Made by a program: the position numbers and the translations under genes. A stretch of DNA of 64,000 nt from an uncultured Acetatifactor sp. (GTDB lineage: Bacteria > Bacillota > Clostridia > Lachnospirales > Lachnospiraceae): assembly GCA_910577665.1 (NCBI GenBank), contig CAJTOJ010000007.1:1-64000 (forward strand). Reading direction: 5' to 3'. Of this stretch, positions 7,832 to 16,422 are shown piece by piece (position 1 is the stretch's first letter; each line of letters starts with the position of its first letter). The notes beneath the pieces were generated by a model. The model had not been told where the DNA came from. It was given only the letters and a program-made list of their open reading frames with translations, and made no database searches.

Positions 7832-9815
7832 CAAATATCCCTCCCTCCATATCCAGTTCCACGGACACTTCATCTCCCATGACTTGCATCCGTTTCCTGA
7901 TTTGTTCCTGGTCCCGGTAATACTGGCTCTGCATCTCATAAAGTCTGGCATAGCGTCCTCCCGCGGCCAGCAGCCTCTCATGGGTACCCTCCTCCACGAT
8001 CCTGCCGCCCTCTAAAAGCACGATCCTGTCGCAGAACCGGGTGCTGGAGAGACGGTGGGAGATATAAATGGACGTCCTTCCCTCCATAGAAGCGGCATAG
8101 TGCTCATACAGTTCACTCTCTGCAATGGGATCCAGGGCTGCTGTCGGCTCATCCAGGATCACCAGGGGCGCTTTCTTGTATAGGGCCCTGGCAAACAGCA
8201 GCTTCTGCATCTCTCCACCCGAGAAATCCACAGCGCCCTCATTCAGCTTCTTCACCAGAAGTGTCTGTCCTTTTCCAGGCAGGCTCTCATACTTCTCCCG
8301 GAAACCGGAAAAGGCAAGAATCTGATCCAGGCGGTTCCTTTCAATATGTTTTTCCTGGCTTTCGGCTATTTTCTGCTGCCCTTTGGTTACATCCTGCTGT
8401 GTTTCTCCTGAATCCTTATTTGACCAGTTTTCCCACACCCCTGTGAGATTCTCGTCCAGGGTCACCGGCAGAAGCGTGGAGTCCTGGAACAGCACAGCGA
8501 TAAGGCTGTAATATTCTTCCCTGCCATAATCCCGGACCGGAATGCCATTTAACAGAATCTTTCCCTGTGTGGGCTGGTAAAAACCACAGATCAGCTTCAC
8601 CAGGGTAGTCTTGCCAGCGCCGTTTAATCCGATCAGAGCCAGTTTCTCCCCTGGCCTTATGGTAAGGTTCACATGGGACAGGATTTCCCTGCCACCGGGA
8701 TAGGAAAAGGACACATCCTGTAGCGTCACCTCCACCGGGTGCTTCCCCATCTCCTCCATGCGTTCCTTCCCCTGGCGGTCCTCCGGTTTCCAGGTTTCCT
8801 CCGTGCCGAGGAAATCCCGCACGTAACCGATGGTTGTATTCACGGAATTGAAATCCATGACAACACGCAGAAGCATCTCAAAACAGATGGAAAAACGGCT
8901 CACTGCGCCGATACAGAATACGAATCCCGCCGCCGTGATCCTGCCGCCGGCCAAAAGATACACCAGCAGCCCAAAGGACAGACCATCCCTTATAAACTCC
9001 AGGAATGCGCCAGACAAATTCCGCAACAGATACCATTTGTGGATGTTCCCGTAAAGTCTCCCCATGTTTTCCAGGGCCTGGTCGTATTTCTTCAGAAACA
9101 GATCCAGCATCCTGTAGATGCGGATATCCTTTCCCGCTGCACTGTCCATACTCTGCTGGGAAATATACTCCGCCCTCCTGGCATGTCTGCTGATCTGCCC
9201 GAAATACTGTCTGTGTTTTTTCCTGGCCAGCCCCAGCAGGTACAGATTGGCACTTAAGGATACCATCACTGCCACCACCAGCAGGATATTCTGCATACCA
9301 AGCAGCACCCCATACACTGCCACAGACAACAGATTCATGGTCAGCTCCGGCAGCAGATCCATGGCATACTTGATGCCCCTGCCATGGAGACCTGCATTCC
9401 ACACATTCTCCGACAGATGCCGGAACTGCTTCTCATCCAGCTTATCATAGTCCACATGCATGATCTTGGTCACATACTTTTTCATGAAATACAGGGAGAA
9501 ATAATTCTGCTGGATGTAGCTGTATTCCTGCATCATCCCTGCCAGAGTGCCCAGCAGCCACAGTGCAGCCGACAGCAGGGCGACCTTGATCAGCATGCTG
9601 CCTATGGGAAGTCTCTCCTCCAGACCTTGTACCAGCACCGCTGGCAAAAACGTCTGCAACAGGGTGAACACCACCATGGGCAGTGCCACCAGAACCGTCG
9701 CGTAGAAAAGCTTCCTGTCCCATTCCTTCAAGCATTTCATATAGTAACAATAATTCCGCACAAGCCCCTGCTTCCCCTTGTTGCGGTCTCCTGCTATATA
9801 ATAGGCATCATTCAT
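7818..9815 (-). CDS. ABC exporter, fused membrane and ATPase domains (half-transporter A)
   Basis: The 665-aa partner of the downstream exporter has membrane segments between residues 35 and 320. Its nucleotide-binding domain has Walker A GLNGAGKTT (396-404), signature DFSGGEMQK and Walker B LVILDEPTAALDP. An insert of about 35 polar residues (WSNKDSGETQQ onward) interrupts the ATPase domain before the signature helix. The start at 9815 has AAAGGAGAGG upstream; a longer open frame upstream lacks a ribosome site. The neighbouring LytTR sensor/regulator genes suggest induction by an extracellular signal, perhaps the transported compound (inference). Confidence 0.9.
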   Translation of the reverse strand: MNDAYYIAGDRNKGKQGLVRNYCYYMKCLKEWDRKLFYATVLVALPMVVFTLLQTFLPAVLVQGLEERLPIGSMLIKVALLSAALWLLGTLAGMMQEYSYIQQNYFSLYFMKKYVTKIMHVDYDKLDEKQFRHLSENVWNAGLHGRGIKYAMDLLPELTMNLLSVAVYGVLLGMQNILLVVAVMVSLSANLYLLGLARKKHRQYFGQISRHARRAEYISQQSMDSAAGKDIRIYRMLDLFLKKYDQALENMGRLYGNIHKWYLLRNLSGAFLEFIRDGLSFGLLVYLLAGGRITAAGFVFCIGAVSRFSICFEMLLRVVMDFNSVNTTIGYVRDFLGTEETWKPEDRQGKERMEEMGKHPVEVTLQDVSFSYPGGREILSHVNLTIRPGEKLALIGLNGAGKTTLVKLICGFYQPTQGKILLNGIPVRDYGREEYYSLIAVLFQDSTLLPVTLDENLTGVWENWSNKDSGETQQDVTKGQQKIAESQEKHIERNRLDQILAFSGFREKYESLPGKGQTLLVKKLNEGAVDFSGGEMQKLLFARALYKKAPLVILDEPTAALDPIAESELYEHYAASMEGRTSIYISHRLSSTRFCDRIVLLEGGRIVEEGTHERLLAAGGRYARLYEMQSQYYRDQEQIRKRMQVMGDEVSVELDMEGGIFDETR

Positions 9816-9914
9816 GTCACCCCTCTCCTTTCCTGTCCCCTTTTCATGGGGCTGTGTGACGGTAGCATATTCCCCTGCCCCTGGCACACAGGCAACCTGT
9901 AACCATAATTTTCC

Positions 9915-9951
9915 TTTTGTCAGCATATTGTACCACATTTTCCTGACAAAA
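9915..9951 (-). promoter_or_regulatory. Inverted repeat upstream of the ABC exporter genes
   Basis: TTTTGTCAG (9915-9923) and CTGACAAAA (9943-9951) form a 9-bp inverted repeat around a TACAAT (-10-like) hexamer on the minus strand, 100 bp upstream of the exporter start. It could be an operator or an RNA hairpin. A matching -35 is not obvious. Confidence 0.35.
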
Positions 9952-10069
9952 AAAAATTCGCGCACCAATGGTATCCCATTCTGCACGAACCGTTCGTCTT
10001 TTTCACAGCTTTACCGCAGGGGAATACAGGATATGAAGGGCCTGTAGCGCTCATTCCGATGCAGCCCCC

Positions 10070-10798
10070 TCATTGTTCCCCCACAAGCGGCAGTGTAACC
10101 TCTGTTGCGAACACCCCGTCCTCCGCCTGCCGGTTGAGATAGCCGTGGTATTTCTCCACAATACTGTCTATGCGAAGCAATCCCAGGCCATGGCCGGATC
10201 CCTTGCTGGAGAAGAAACCTGTACCCGTTTTCCTGGCTTTCCCTACCATGGAATTGGTCACACAGATGTAAAACTGCTTTTTCAGGATATCCACATAGAT
10301 CCGGATAAACCGTTCCTCCTGTCTGGGCACTTTCTCACAGGCTTCCATAGCATTATCCAGCAGATTCCCCATCAACACAGACAGATCCACCCCCAGGATC
10401 CCTACATCCCTGGGCACAATAGCAGTGGCATCCACCCGGATCCCCCTCTCTCTCATCAGTGTAAGTTTACTATTCAGGATGGCATCCATCATCACATTAC
10501 CAGTCTTCAGCACGGTATCCACCTCGGCCAGGTCTTCTTCCAGACGCTCCAGGTATTCCTCCGCTTCCGTGTACTGTCCAAGGCTCATATGGGCCTTCAG
10601 CACCTGTATATGGTTGTGATAGTCGTGACGCCATCCACGCATCCTGCGGTACATGGACTCAACCTCACCGTAATGACGGTTCACCATTTCATCCTGCAGG
10701 ATACGGGTCCTGCGCAACATCAGCCTTGGCAGGAAAAATACCCACAGACCGATATTACATACCAGAACCGCTCCCACAATTATCCATATTATTGTCAT
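10070..10798 (-). CDS. LytTR-system sensor histidine kinase (GHKL ATPase, AgrC-like)
   Basis: The 242-aa kinase has a single N-terminal membrane segment (residues 2-23) with almost no external loop. A dimerization helix with His58 in RHDYHNH is followed by a GHKL ATPase domain with the N-box LLDNAMEACEK (Asn149) and a GTGFFSSKGSGHGLGL G-box. These are the marks of the AgrC/LytS-type kinase class. The start chosen is ATG 10798, 31 bp after the response-regulator stop. The missing sensor domain means it must sense within the membrane or through a partner, perhaps the adjacent ABC exporter (inference). Confidence 0.85.
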   Translation of the reverse strand: MTIIWIIVGAVLVCNIGLWVFFLPRLMLRRTRILQDEMVNRHYGEVESMYRRMRGWRHDYHNHIQVLKAHMSLGQYTEAEEYLERLEEDLAEVDTVLKTGNVMMDAILNSKLTLMRERGIRVDATAIVPRDVGILGVDLSVLMGNLLDNAMEACEKVPRQEERFIRIYVDILKKQFYICVTNSMVGKARKTGTGFFSSKGSGHGLGLLRIDSIVEKYHGYLNRQAEDGVFATEVTLPLVGEQ

Positions 10799-10829
10799 CC
10801 TGCCTATTATCCTGCTTTCTATTTCCAGA

Positions 10830-11552
10830 CTATACCGACATGCCTTTGCAGTCCTTATAGAATGCCACAAAAGCCTCATTGACCTGCCGGTATACATACC
10901 GGCTAAGGGGAATCTGCCTTCCATCGTCCAGAATCAAGTCGCTTTTCTGCACCGCCGCCACATGCTCCAGGTTCACCAGATAGGACCGGTGACATTTTAC
11001 AAACTGCCTGCCATCTGCCAGACGCTTTTCCAGCGCCCCGATGCTGCATTTCAAACGATGGCTCTCCTTCTCCAGACAGAGTATACACTGGTGGCCAGTG
11101 GCTTCCGCATACCAGATCTTCCCACGGGTGAGACTGACCATGCCCTGGTCTGCATCCAGCAGCAGCTTCTCCTTAGGCTGCCTGCCCTGCCATACCCGGT
11201 CAAGTACCGTAAACAGCCTGTTCTTCTTCACAGGCTTCACCAGATAATGGAGAGCTGCCACGTCATATCCGTACGCCATATATTCTTCGTATCCTGTGAC
11301 AAATACGATAGGCACTTCCTGGTCCTGCCTGCGGATCCTGGCTGCCAGGTCCATGCCATTCAGTTCTCCCATTTCAATATCCAGCATCACCAGGTCATAG
11401 GCCCTGTCATCTTCCCAGGCAAACAGGAAACTCCCTCCACTGTCAAAAAACACCACTTCTGTCCTGGCACCGGCTGCCTGTGCCCACTCCTGCACATATC
11501 TGCCCAGAAGCTCCCTCTGGACTGCCTCATCTTCACATACCGCGATCCTCAT
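10830..11552 (-). CDS. LytTR-family response regulator
   Basis: The 240-aa regulator has a CheY-like receiver with phospho-acceptor Asp58 (VMLDIEM), acidic Glu7-Asp8-Glu9 (CEDE) and Lys106 (LVKPVKK), then a LytTR DNA-binding domain (from about 140; FVKCHRSYLVNLEHV). The start is ATG 11552 with GGAGGAG just upstream. It is first in the operon with the kinase and, probably, the ABC exporter, and has a perfect consensus promoter with a leader hairpin. It most likely controls the exporter genes and itself. Confidence 0.92.
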   Translation of the reverse strand: MRIAVCEDEAVQRELLGRYVQEWAQAAGARTEVVFFDSGGSFLFAWEDDRAYDLVMLDIEMGELNGMDLAARIRRQDQEVPIVFVTGYEEYMAYGYDVAALHYLVKPVKKNRLFTVLDRVWQGRQPKEKLLLDADQGMVSLTRGKIWYAEATGHQCILCLEKESHRLKCSIGALEKRLADGRQFVKCHRSYLVNLEHVAAVQKSDLILDDGRQIPLSRYVYRQVNEAFVAFYKDCKGMSV

Positions 11553-11593
11553 GGTCTCCTCCGCCAGCTCCTGCACTACCTCACGCCAAATAT

Positions 11594-11614
11594 CCCCGGA
11601 AGGTTATTCCGGGG
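11594..11614 (-). promoter_or_regulatory. Leader hairpin of the response-regulator operon
   Basis: CCCCGGAA (11594-11601) and TTCCGGGG (11607-11614) form an 8-bp GC-rich stem with a 5-nt loop about 40 nt before the response-regulator start, inside the mRNA leader. Confidence 0.5.
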
Positions 11615-11653
11615 ACAGCATACTGGTCTTTGTGGCTGTCCTTCTACCACCAG

Positions 11654-11682
11654 ATTATATAGCACTCTGACTCTCCTGTCAA
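11654..11682 (-). promoter_or_regulatory. Consensus sigma-A promoter of the two-component/ABC operon
   Basis: Minus strand TTGACA (11677-11682), 17-bp spacer, TATAAT (11654-11659): both hexamers are exact consensus. The start of transcription is expected near 11647, giving a leader of about 95 nt. Confidence 0.85.
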
Positions 11683-11718
11683 AGCCAATGCAAAAGATGC
11701 TGTTCATGGCTTAGCTGC

Positions 11719-11870
11719 TGTCACTGTTCTCGGCTACGCCGCTCTAAGCAACATGATGTATACAAAATGAGTAAAAACATACTCATTTTGGCGCCTGCGG
11801 CCCTGGGTTTGTCACTCCAAAAACGCGTGAAAACACCCGGCGGTGATAACCAGTGCAGTGCACCGAACCG
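11719..11870. repeat. Dispersed two-hairpin repeat, copy 1
   Basis: Hairpin A pairs CAAAATGAGTA (11763-11773) with TACTCATTTTG (11780-11790). A conserved linker (GGCGCCTGCGGCCCTGG) leads to hairpin B, which pairs G11807-C11815 with G11827-C11834 around a bulged G. A CACTG/CAGTG pair may close the whole element. It occupies the gap between the flippase-like gene and the response-regulator promoter. Related copies lie at 16145, 41213 and 48012, all in the same orientation. Confidence 0.6.
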
Positions 11871-11877
11871 TAAAACA

Positions 11878-13020
11878 TTACTTTAACATGCAGGCCTTGC
11901 TCTGTCCGTGGAGATATCTTCTCATGGCCTGGATCCGGTTTCCCGGCTGTGTGGCGATCATCTCCCGCAGGGCACGCTCCCTGGCCTTTCGGCTGACACG
12001 CACATGTACAAAGACAGATACCAGGAAACTGATCAGCAAAAACGTGTAGAAGCTGATTCCCCTGGACACCAGCATGGCTGGTGTCACCAGCCCGCTGCCG
12101 AATACTGCCGTGAAGGCTGACACAAAACCACCTTCTGCAGGACCTACTGCACCAGGCAGGGGCAAATTGCATACTGCCAGTGTCAGCATGGCCTGGAGAC
12201 CGGCCACCTGGATCCAGCCCTGTCCCGAAAGCCCGAAGGCCAGATAGACCATCCAAGGCACGGTAAAAAGCATTCCCAGCTGAACCAGGCACAGGAGAAG
12301 CACCTGGATTGCCAGACCCGGATTGGCCTTCACACAGGCAGCACCTCTGGCATACTCTGTCAGCTGGTGTTCCAGTTTCCCCTGCATGGTTTTGGGATCC
12401 CGCAGCAGACGGATTTTCCCCAGGAATTTCAAGATCCCTTCACAGAGCCGCCTGGACACACCAGGCAGGAACATGACCATAAGCATTCCTGCTGTGAGCA
12501 GTATCATCATCCCGGCCCCGTAGAACAACAGCAGATTAAAACCCTTTCCCAGATTCCTGGCCTGTGGACATAAAAGCCAGATCCCCACACCCCAGATCAG
12601 TGTGGCAGTCTGATAGCAGGCAGCGATCAGCATCATATTCAAAGCCCCATGGGCCGCCGGAATTCGGTCTTTGCTCATGTAATAAATCTGGGCCGGCTGC
12701 CCCCCGGTGGCAGAAGGCGTGATGGAACTCACGTAGAATCCCACGAAAGAATACCCCAGACACTGGCGGTAAGGGATACGGTGTCCCAGTCTGCCCAGGA
12801 TCCTGTGGGTACACAGGGCCTCACAGCCCACATAGCCCAGCATCATGGCCAGGCCCACCAGCAAAAACTGTGGCTTGACATGCCTTAAACTGTCCCACAG
12901 CAGTCCCATGGACTGTCCCTTCAGCAACACACTGCCCGTCACTCCCATCATCACCACCAGGAACAATAGTCCCATCCATTTCTTCTTCCCCTGCATCATA
13001 TATATCCCCCTTACCACCAT
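11878..13020 (-). CDS. Flippase-like integral membrane protein (UPF0104 / MprF N-domain type)
   Basis: The 380-aa protein is hydrophobic, with about eight membrane segments. It has the lysylphosphatidylglycerol-synthase transmembrane pattern, including SITPSATGGQPAQIYYMSKD, which matches the family's conserved P-x-x-x-G-x-P-A region. Relatives include the flippase half of MprF and AglD-like proteins. It follows a diacylglycerol glucosyltransferase-like gene by 97 bp on the same strand, so a role in glycolipid handling or translocation is plausible (inference). A second ATG two residues downstream of the chosen region cannot be excluded as start. No catalytic domain is fused to it. Confidence 0.8.
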   Translation of the reverse strand: MVVRGIYMMQGKKKWMGLLFLVVMMGVTGSVLLKGQSMGLLWDSLRHVKPQFLLVGLAMMLGYVGCEALCTHRILGRLGHRIPYRQCLGYSFVGFYVSSITPSATGGQPAQIYYMSKDRIPAAHGALNMMLIAACYQTATLIWGVGIWLLCPQARNLGKGFNLLLFYGAGMMILLTAGMLMVMFLPGVSRRLCEGILKFLGKIRLLRDPKTMQGKLEHQLTEYARGAACVKANPGLAIQVLLLCLVQLGMLFTVPWMVYLAFGLSGQGWIQVAGLQAMLTLAVCNLPLPGAVGPAEGGFVSAFTAVFGSGLVTPAMLVSRGISFYTFLLISFLVSVFVHVRVSRKARERALREMIATQPGNRIQAMRRYLHGQSKACMLK

Positions 13021-13117
13021 TAGGACGTGTTTGAAAATTCATTCACGCATCTGCCGCGGTTGACCGCGTTCCCACATTTGCGACATCTCTGGATCAAATT
13101 CAAGCTACATTTGCGGC

Positions 13118-14326
13118 TCACATAGCCATGCACATGTCCAGGCCACCGCCCTGGACATGTACCACCTGTTGTCTGGATACCGCTTTCATCAGCCCTGGCA
13201 GCACTTCCATCTGCAGCTGCTGCTTCAAGTATCCCATTCTGACTCTGGCCCTGGCCAGCTGTTCCCGGTCTAACAGGATCTCCCGGATCCTGCAGGCACA
13301 GTCCGTCTCCTGGGCCACCCAGCCGATTCCTGCCTCACACATCCAGCGGGCATTGTTGCACTCCTGCTGCAAAGCAGGCGGCCAGGCCAGAATTGGTACC
13401 TGGGCAAATATAGACTCAAACAAGGTGATCCCACCAGGCTTGGTTACGATCAAGTCTGCTTTTTCCATGTAATCCCACACCTGGCTGGTGTAGCCGATCA
13501 CCTGGATATTGGCGAACCGGTCCTTTAGGTGATCATACAACCTACAGTTGTGGCCTGTGATTAAGGTAGTGTGGGTATCCGGTATCCGATCCAAGGCTTC
13601 GTAGAAAGCATCGTCCCTGGGCAGTAGTCCCAGGCCGCCACCCATGATCAGCAGTTCCCGCTGTTTCTCCCCTCCATGATGGCACAGGTGGCGGAACTCT
13701 TTCCGGACCGGTATGCCCGTCACACATACCAGGGCCGGATCCACTCCCTTCTCTGCCAGTCCCAGACGGACTTCCTTGCTGGGCACCAGATAGCAGTCCG
13801 TATTCCGGTTGATCCATTCCGGGTGGGATGTCACATCGGTGACGCAGGTGATCAAGGGAAGATCCAGGGCAACGCCCTCCCGCTTCTCCAAAGGCTTCCT
13901 TTGCCTGTGATCTGTTCTCGCCAGATTTCTCTCCAGCCACCTGGCTTTCTTTTTCGATCCGGCTTTTTCCTTCAGCCTTGATACAAGCTGTGCACATAAA
14001 GGGTGGGTAGCAATGACCACATCCGGACGCTTTGCAGCCAGCAGCTCTGTCAGCCGGTCCAGCAGCAGCCCCTCAAAAGGCGGCCTGGCATCCGGATGTC
14101 CCAGGGATGTGAGCTTATAATACAGATTGAACAGATAGCTCCCGTGGGAAACCATCAGATGAAAACATTTATACCAGGCTTCTGCTATCCTAGGTGCAGC
14201 GTAGGCAGGGAAATCCACAATCTCCACCTGGGCATCGGGATATCCCTCCAGAATCTGCTGCCGCAGGGACAGGGAAGCCATCCAGTGTCCCATTCCGAAT
14301 TTTCCGGTCAATATACAGACATTCAT
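13118..14326 (-). CDS. Diacylglycerol/MurG-like glycosyltransferase (MGDG synthase, UgtP type)
   Basis: The 402-aa GT-B protein begins MNVCILTGKFGMGHWMASLS. That is the MGDG-synthase N-domain pattern with the GMGH loop, and the C-terminal lobe has the MurG/GT28-type donor site (TKPGGITLFESIFAQVP). The family transfers glucose or galactose to diacylglycerol to make glycolipids and lipoteichoic acid anchors at the inner membrane face. Start ATG 14326 has GGGGGGG seven bases upstream. An 11-bp perfect inverted repeat (ACATGTCCAGG, 13132-13142 with 13150-13160) sits in the last codons and may act as a transcript-end structure. It is probably co-transcribed with the flippase-like gene. Confidence 0.88.
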   Translation of the reverse strand: MNVCILTGKFGMGHWMASLSLRQQILEGYPDAQVEIVDFPAYAAPRIAEAWYKCFHLMVSHGSYLFNLYYKLTSLGHPDARPPFEGLLLDRLTELLAAKRPDVVIATHPLCAQLVSRLKEKAGSKKKARWLERNLARTDHRQRKPLEKREGVALDLPLITCVTDVTSHPEWINRNTDCYLVPSKEVRLGLAEKGVDPALVCVTGIPVRKEFRHLCHHGGEKQRELLIMGGGLGLLPRDDAFYEALDRIPDTHTTLITGHNCRLYDHLKDRFANIQVIGYTSQVWDYMEKADLIVTKPGGITLFESIFAQVPILAWPPALQQECNNARWMCEAGIGWVAQETDCACRIREILLDREQLARARVRMGYLKQQLQMEVLPGLMKAVSRQQVVHVQGGGLDMCMAM

Positions 14327-14372
14327 AACTATACCCCCCCGTGCAAAAATCTCATTTGTCCTGTTCAAGGTC

Positions 14373-14395
14373 AGTATAGCCACTTTTTCTAAAAT
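14373..14395 (-). promoter_or_regulatory. Promoter of the glycolipid glycosyltransferase/flippase genes
   Basis: Minus strand TATACT (14373-14378) with a TTGCA-type -35 about 15-16 bp upstream. The spacer is slightly short. Confidence 0.4.
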
Positions 14396-14460
14396 GCAAC
14401 TGAATACAAAACGAAAAGATTTATAAAGAAATCCCTATAGTTCTTTTTAGACAGCAAAGC

Positions 14461-14482
14461 ACAAGGGGCGCCGGCCCCTTGT
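14461..14482 (-). terminator. Hairpin terminator after the fucosidase gene
   Basis: ACAAGGGGC (14461-14469) pairs with GCCCCTTGT (14474-14482), 9 bp with a 4-nt loop, immediately after the stop at 14486. The T-run on the minus strand is poor, so termination may be partial. Confidence 0.55.
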
Positions 14483-14485
14483 ATA

Positions 14486-16015
14486 TTAATCCTGCCCGTC
14501 TCCATACACGCCCAGAAAAGCCAGGGCTGGCGCTATCCTGGCATCCAGGATCCGGACCCGCACTGCCCTGGTACGCACCTCATCCAGGCATACGATCTTC
14601 TTATAGCCAACGACTGTTCCTTCATAGACTTGACAGAATGTCCCGTCTACCTGGGCATCCACTGCAAAACGTTCCACACGCTGGCCCAGAAGTAGATTTT
14701 CTTTTAAGACCAGACGTCTGATCACCACAGGCTGTTCCCACTCCAGGATAATCCCACAAGTCCGCACACCGTCCGCAGTCCGGAAACAGGCATCATATGT
14801 ATCCTGTCGCACATTCTCTATGCCATGATCCTCCAGACAGGTGTCACATGTAAAGCGCGCCTGCTGTGCCAGGTTGACCCGGTAGGTCTCGCGCAGATAC
14901 TCTCCCAGTTCATGGAGCCTGTCCGTGTCCGCCCGGCTCACCAGTCCCTGCCTGTCTGGCGCAAGGTTCAAAAGGAACATGGCATTGCCTCCCACGGAAT
15001 GTTCATAGATGTACACCAGCTCTGCCAGGGACTTCACTTTCCCATCCTCCGAAGCATGGTAGAACCAGCCGGGCCGGATGGAAGTATTCACCTCAGCCGG
15101 ATACCAGATCAGATCCTTCTCATCCTGCAGCACCTGTCTGCTCCCCAGGTCCAGGTCACTGGCCGTGATCTCCCTCTGCCTGAAGGATGTCTCATCTGCC
15201 TGCTGGCTGTTCTCGGCAATTTTCTCCGTGTCCGCAGTCCTGGCAGGGACAACACTCCACTCTGACGGCCTGGTCCGTCCTGCCTCGTTCCCGCACCAAC
15301 GCACATCCGGCCCACAGACGCTGATGCATGCCATTGGCTGAAGCCGTCTCACCGTATCGTAATACCGCTTCCAGTCATAGACCTGCTTCCTGCCATCCTT
15401 TCCCTCACCACAGGCACCGTCAAACCACACGGTAAAGATATCCCCATAGTTCTCCAGAAGCTCTGTCAACTGGTTCACAAAATAATCATCGTATTCCTTC
15501 CCGCTTCCATAGGAGGGATGGTTCCTGTCCCAGGGAGACAGGTAAACCCCGAAAGCAAGTCCCGCCTCCCGGCAGGCTTCGGAAACCTCCCGCACCACAT
15601 CCCCCCTGCCGTCCTGGTAAGGACTGGCTGCCACCGAATGCCGCGTATACCTGCTGGGCCACAGACAAAAACCATCATGATGCTTGCAGGTCAGGATCAG
15701 CCCCCGCATCCCGGCATCCCTGGCCACGGCTACCCACTGGCGGGCATCCAGCCCCACCGGGTTAAAGATCTCAGGGGACTCCGTACCGTCCCCCCACTCC
15801 CTGTCTGTAAAGGTGTTCACCGTAAAGTGGATAAAACCGTAGAATTCAAGTTGCTGGTGCCGTAGCTGCCGTCTGGATGGTACTACCTGCACCAGACGCC
15901 TGTCCAGATCATCCAGACTGTTTAGACTGCCTGGGGCTCCTGCGTTGGCAGCATCAGCTGATCCGAGATCCTGCTGCCTCTTTAGGGATACTACTTCTTC
16001 CATATGAATATTCAT
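14486..16015 (-). CDS. Alpha-L-fucosidase, GH29, apparently cytoplasmic
   Basis: The 509-aa enzyme hydrolyses terminal alpha-L-fucose. The GH29 barrel is seen in FYGFIHFTVNTFTDREWGDG, CKHHDGFCLWPS (residues 110-121) and the nucleophile Asp199 in FTVWFDGACGEG. A C-terminal beta-sandwich (discoidin-like, ending FLGVYGDGQD) follows. The first 45 residues are polar with no signal peptide, so it should act on imported fucosyl-oligosaccharides. Start ATG 16015 is supported by AAAGG; a longer open frame overlaps the leader hairpin and lacks a ribosome site. No sugar transporter or fucose-utilization gene adjoins it. Confidence 0.9.
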   Translation of the reverse strand: MNIHMEEVVSLKRQQDLGSADAANAGAPGSLNSLDDLDRRLVQVVPSRRQLRHQQLEFYGFIHFTVNTFTDREWGDGTESPEIFNPVGLDARQWVAVARDAGMRGLILTCKHHDGFCLWPSRYTRHSVAASPYQDGRGDVVREVSEACREAGLAFGVYLSPWDRNHPSYGSGKEYDDYFVNQLTELLENYGDIFTVWFDGACGEGKDGRKQVYDWKRYYDTVRRLQPMACISVCGPDVRWCGNEAGRTRPSEWSVVPARTADTEKIAENSQQADETSFRQREITASDLDLGSRQVLQDEKDLIWYPAEVNTSIRPGWFYHASEDGKVKSLAELVYIYEHSVGGNAMFLLNLAPDRQGLVSRADTDRLHELGEYLRETYRVNLAQQARFTCDTCLEDHGIENVRQDTYDACFRTADGVRTCGIILEWEQPVVIRRLVLKENLLLGQRVERFAVDAQVDGTFCQVYEGTVVGYKKIVCLDEVRTRAVRVRILDARIAPALAFLGVYGDGQD

Positions 16016-16040
16016 GTCACTGCCTTTCTTCTCTCTGCAA

Positions 16041-16074
16041 ATTGTGGCCCTGGGAAATGTTTCCCAGCCACAAT
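16041..16074 (-). promoter_or_regulatory. Large hairpin/operator in the fucosidase leader
   Basis: ATTGTGGC (16041-16048) pairs with GCCACAAT (16067-16074), and the inner TGGGAA with TTCCCA, with a two-base bulge. The palindrome begins essentially at the expected transcription start. It could be a LacI-type operator or a 5' stabilizing stem. Confidence 0.5.
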
Positions 16075-16078
16075 GTAC

Positions 16079-16107
16079 ACAGTACCTTATTTCCATGGAC
16101 AACGCAA
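16079..16107 (-). promoter_or_regulatory. Fucosidase promoter
   Basis: Minus strand TTGCGT (16102-16107), 17-bp spacer, TACTGT (16079-16084). Confidence 0.4.
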
Positions 16108-16144
16108 GTGAAACTTTCTAAATTCCATATCCCATTGACAAGAA

Positions 16145-16260
16145 ATGTCACTGTTACGGCTACGCCGTAACAGCAACGTGAAACACGTGCAGTCTCGGGG
16201 TTGTCACGCAAAAACGCATGACAACATCTGGTGGCACTACCCAGTGAACAGGAACCAGGA
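16145..16260. repeat. Dispersed two-hairpin repeat, copy 2
   Basis: CTGTTACGGC (16151-16160) pairs with GCCGTAACAG (16164-16173), and a small ACGTG/CACGT hairpin follows. The conserved linker ACACGTGCAGTCTCGGG leads to hairpin B, GTTGTCA (16200-16206) with TGACAAC (16219-16225). TCACTG near 16148 can pair with CAGTGA near 16242. This copy lies between the divergent fucosidase and polymerase promoters. Confidence 0.55.
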
Positions 16261-16306
16261 AATACCGGAACCTCTGTTTGTTGGCATAAAATTATAGTCC
16301 GTTCAG

Positions 16307-16335
16307 TTGCACTCGAACAGATATTCTGGTATAAT
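16307..16335 (+). promoter_or_regulatory. Promoter with LexA-like box for the Y-family polymerase
   Basis: TTGCAC (16307-16312), 17-bp spacer, TATAAT (16330-16335). The spacer contains CGAACAGATATTCT (16314-16327), one base off the Gram-positive SOS core GAAC-N4-GTTC. Binding there would block the promoter, so DNA-damage control by LexA is likely. Confidence 0.65.
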
Positions 16336-16422
16336 ATCCCCGGTATGAGCCAAAATACCTTCTGACCCCGGCATGATCATATGTCCCTATTACAAAATAG
16401 CGGACAGGAAGGGAGAGTGCAC

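Noticed and set aside
13021..13117. Possible fifth copy of the two-hairpin repeat, with short direct repeats ACATTTGCG
   Set aside because: The conserved linker is missing and the hairpins do not match the family.
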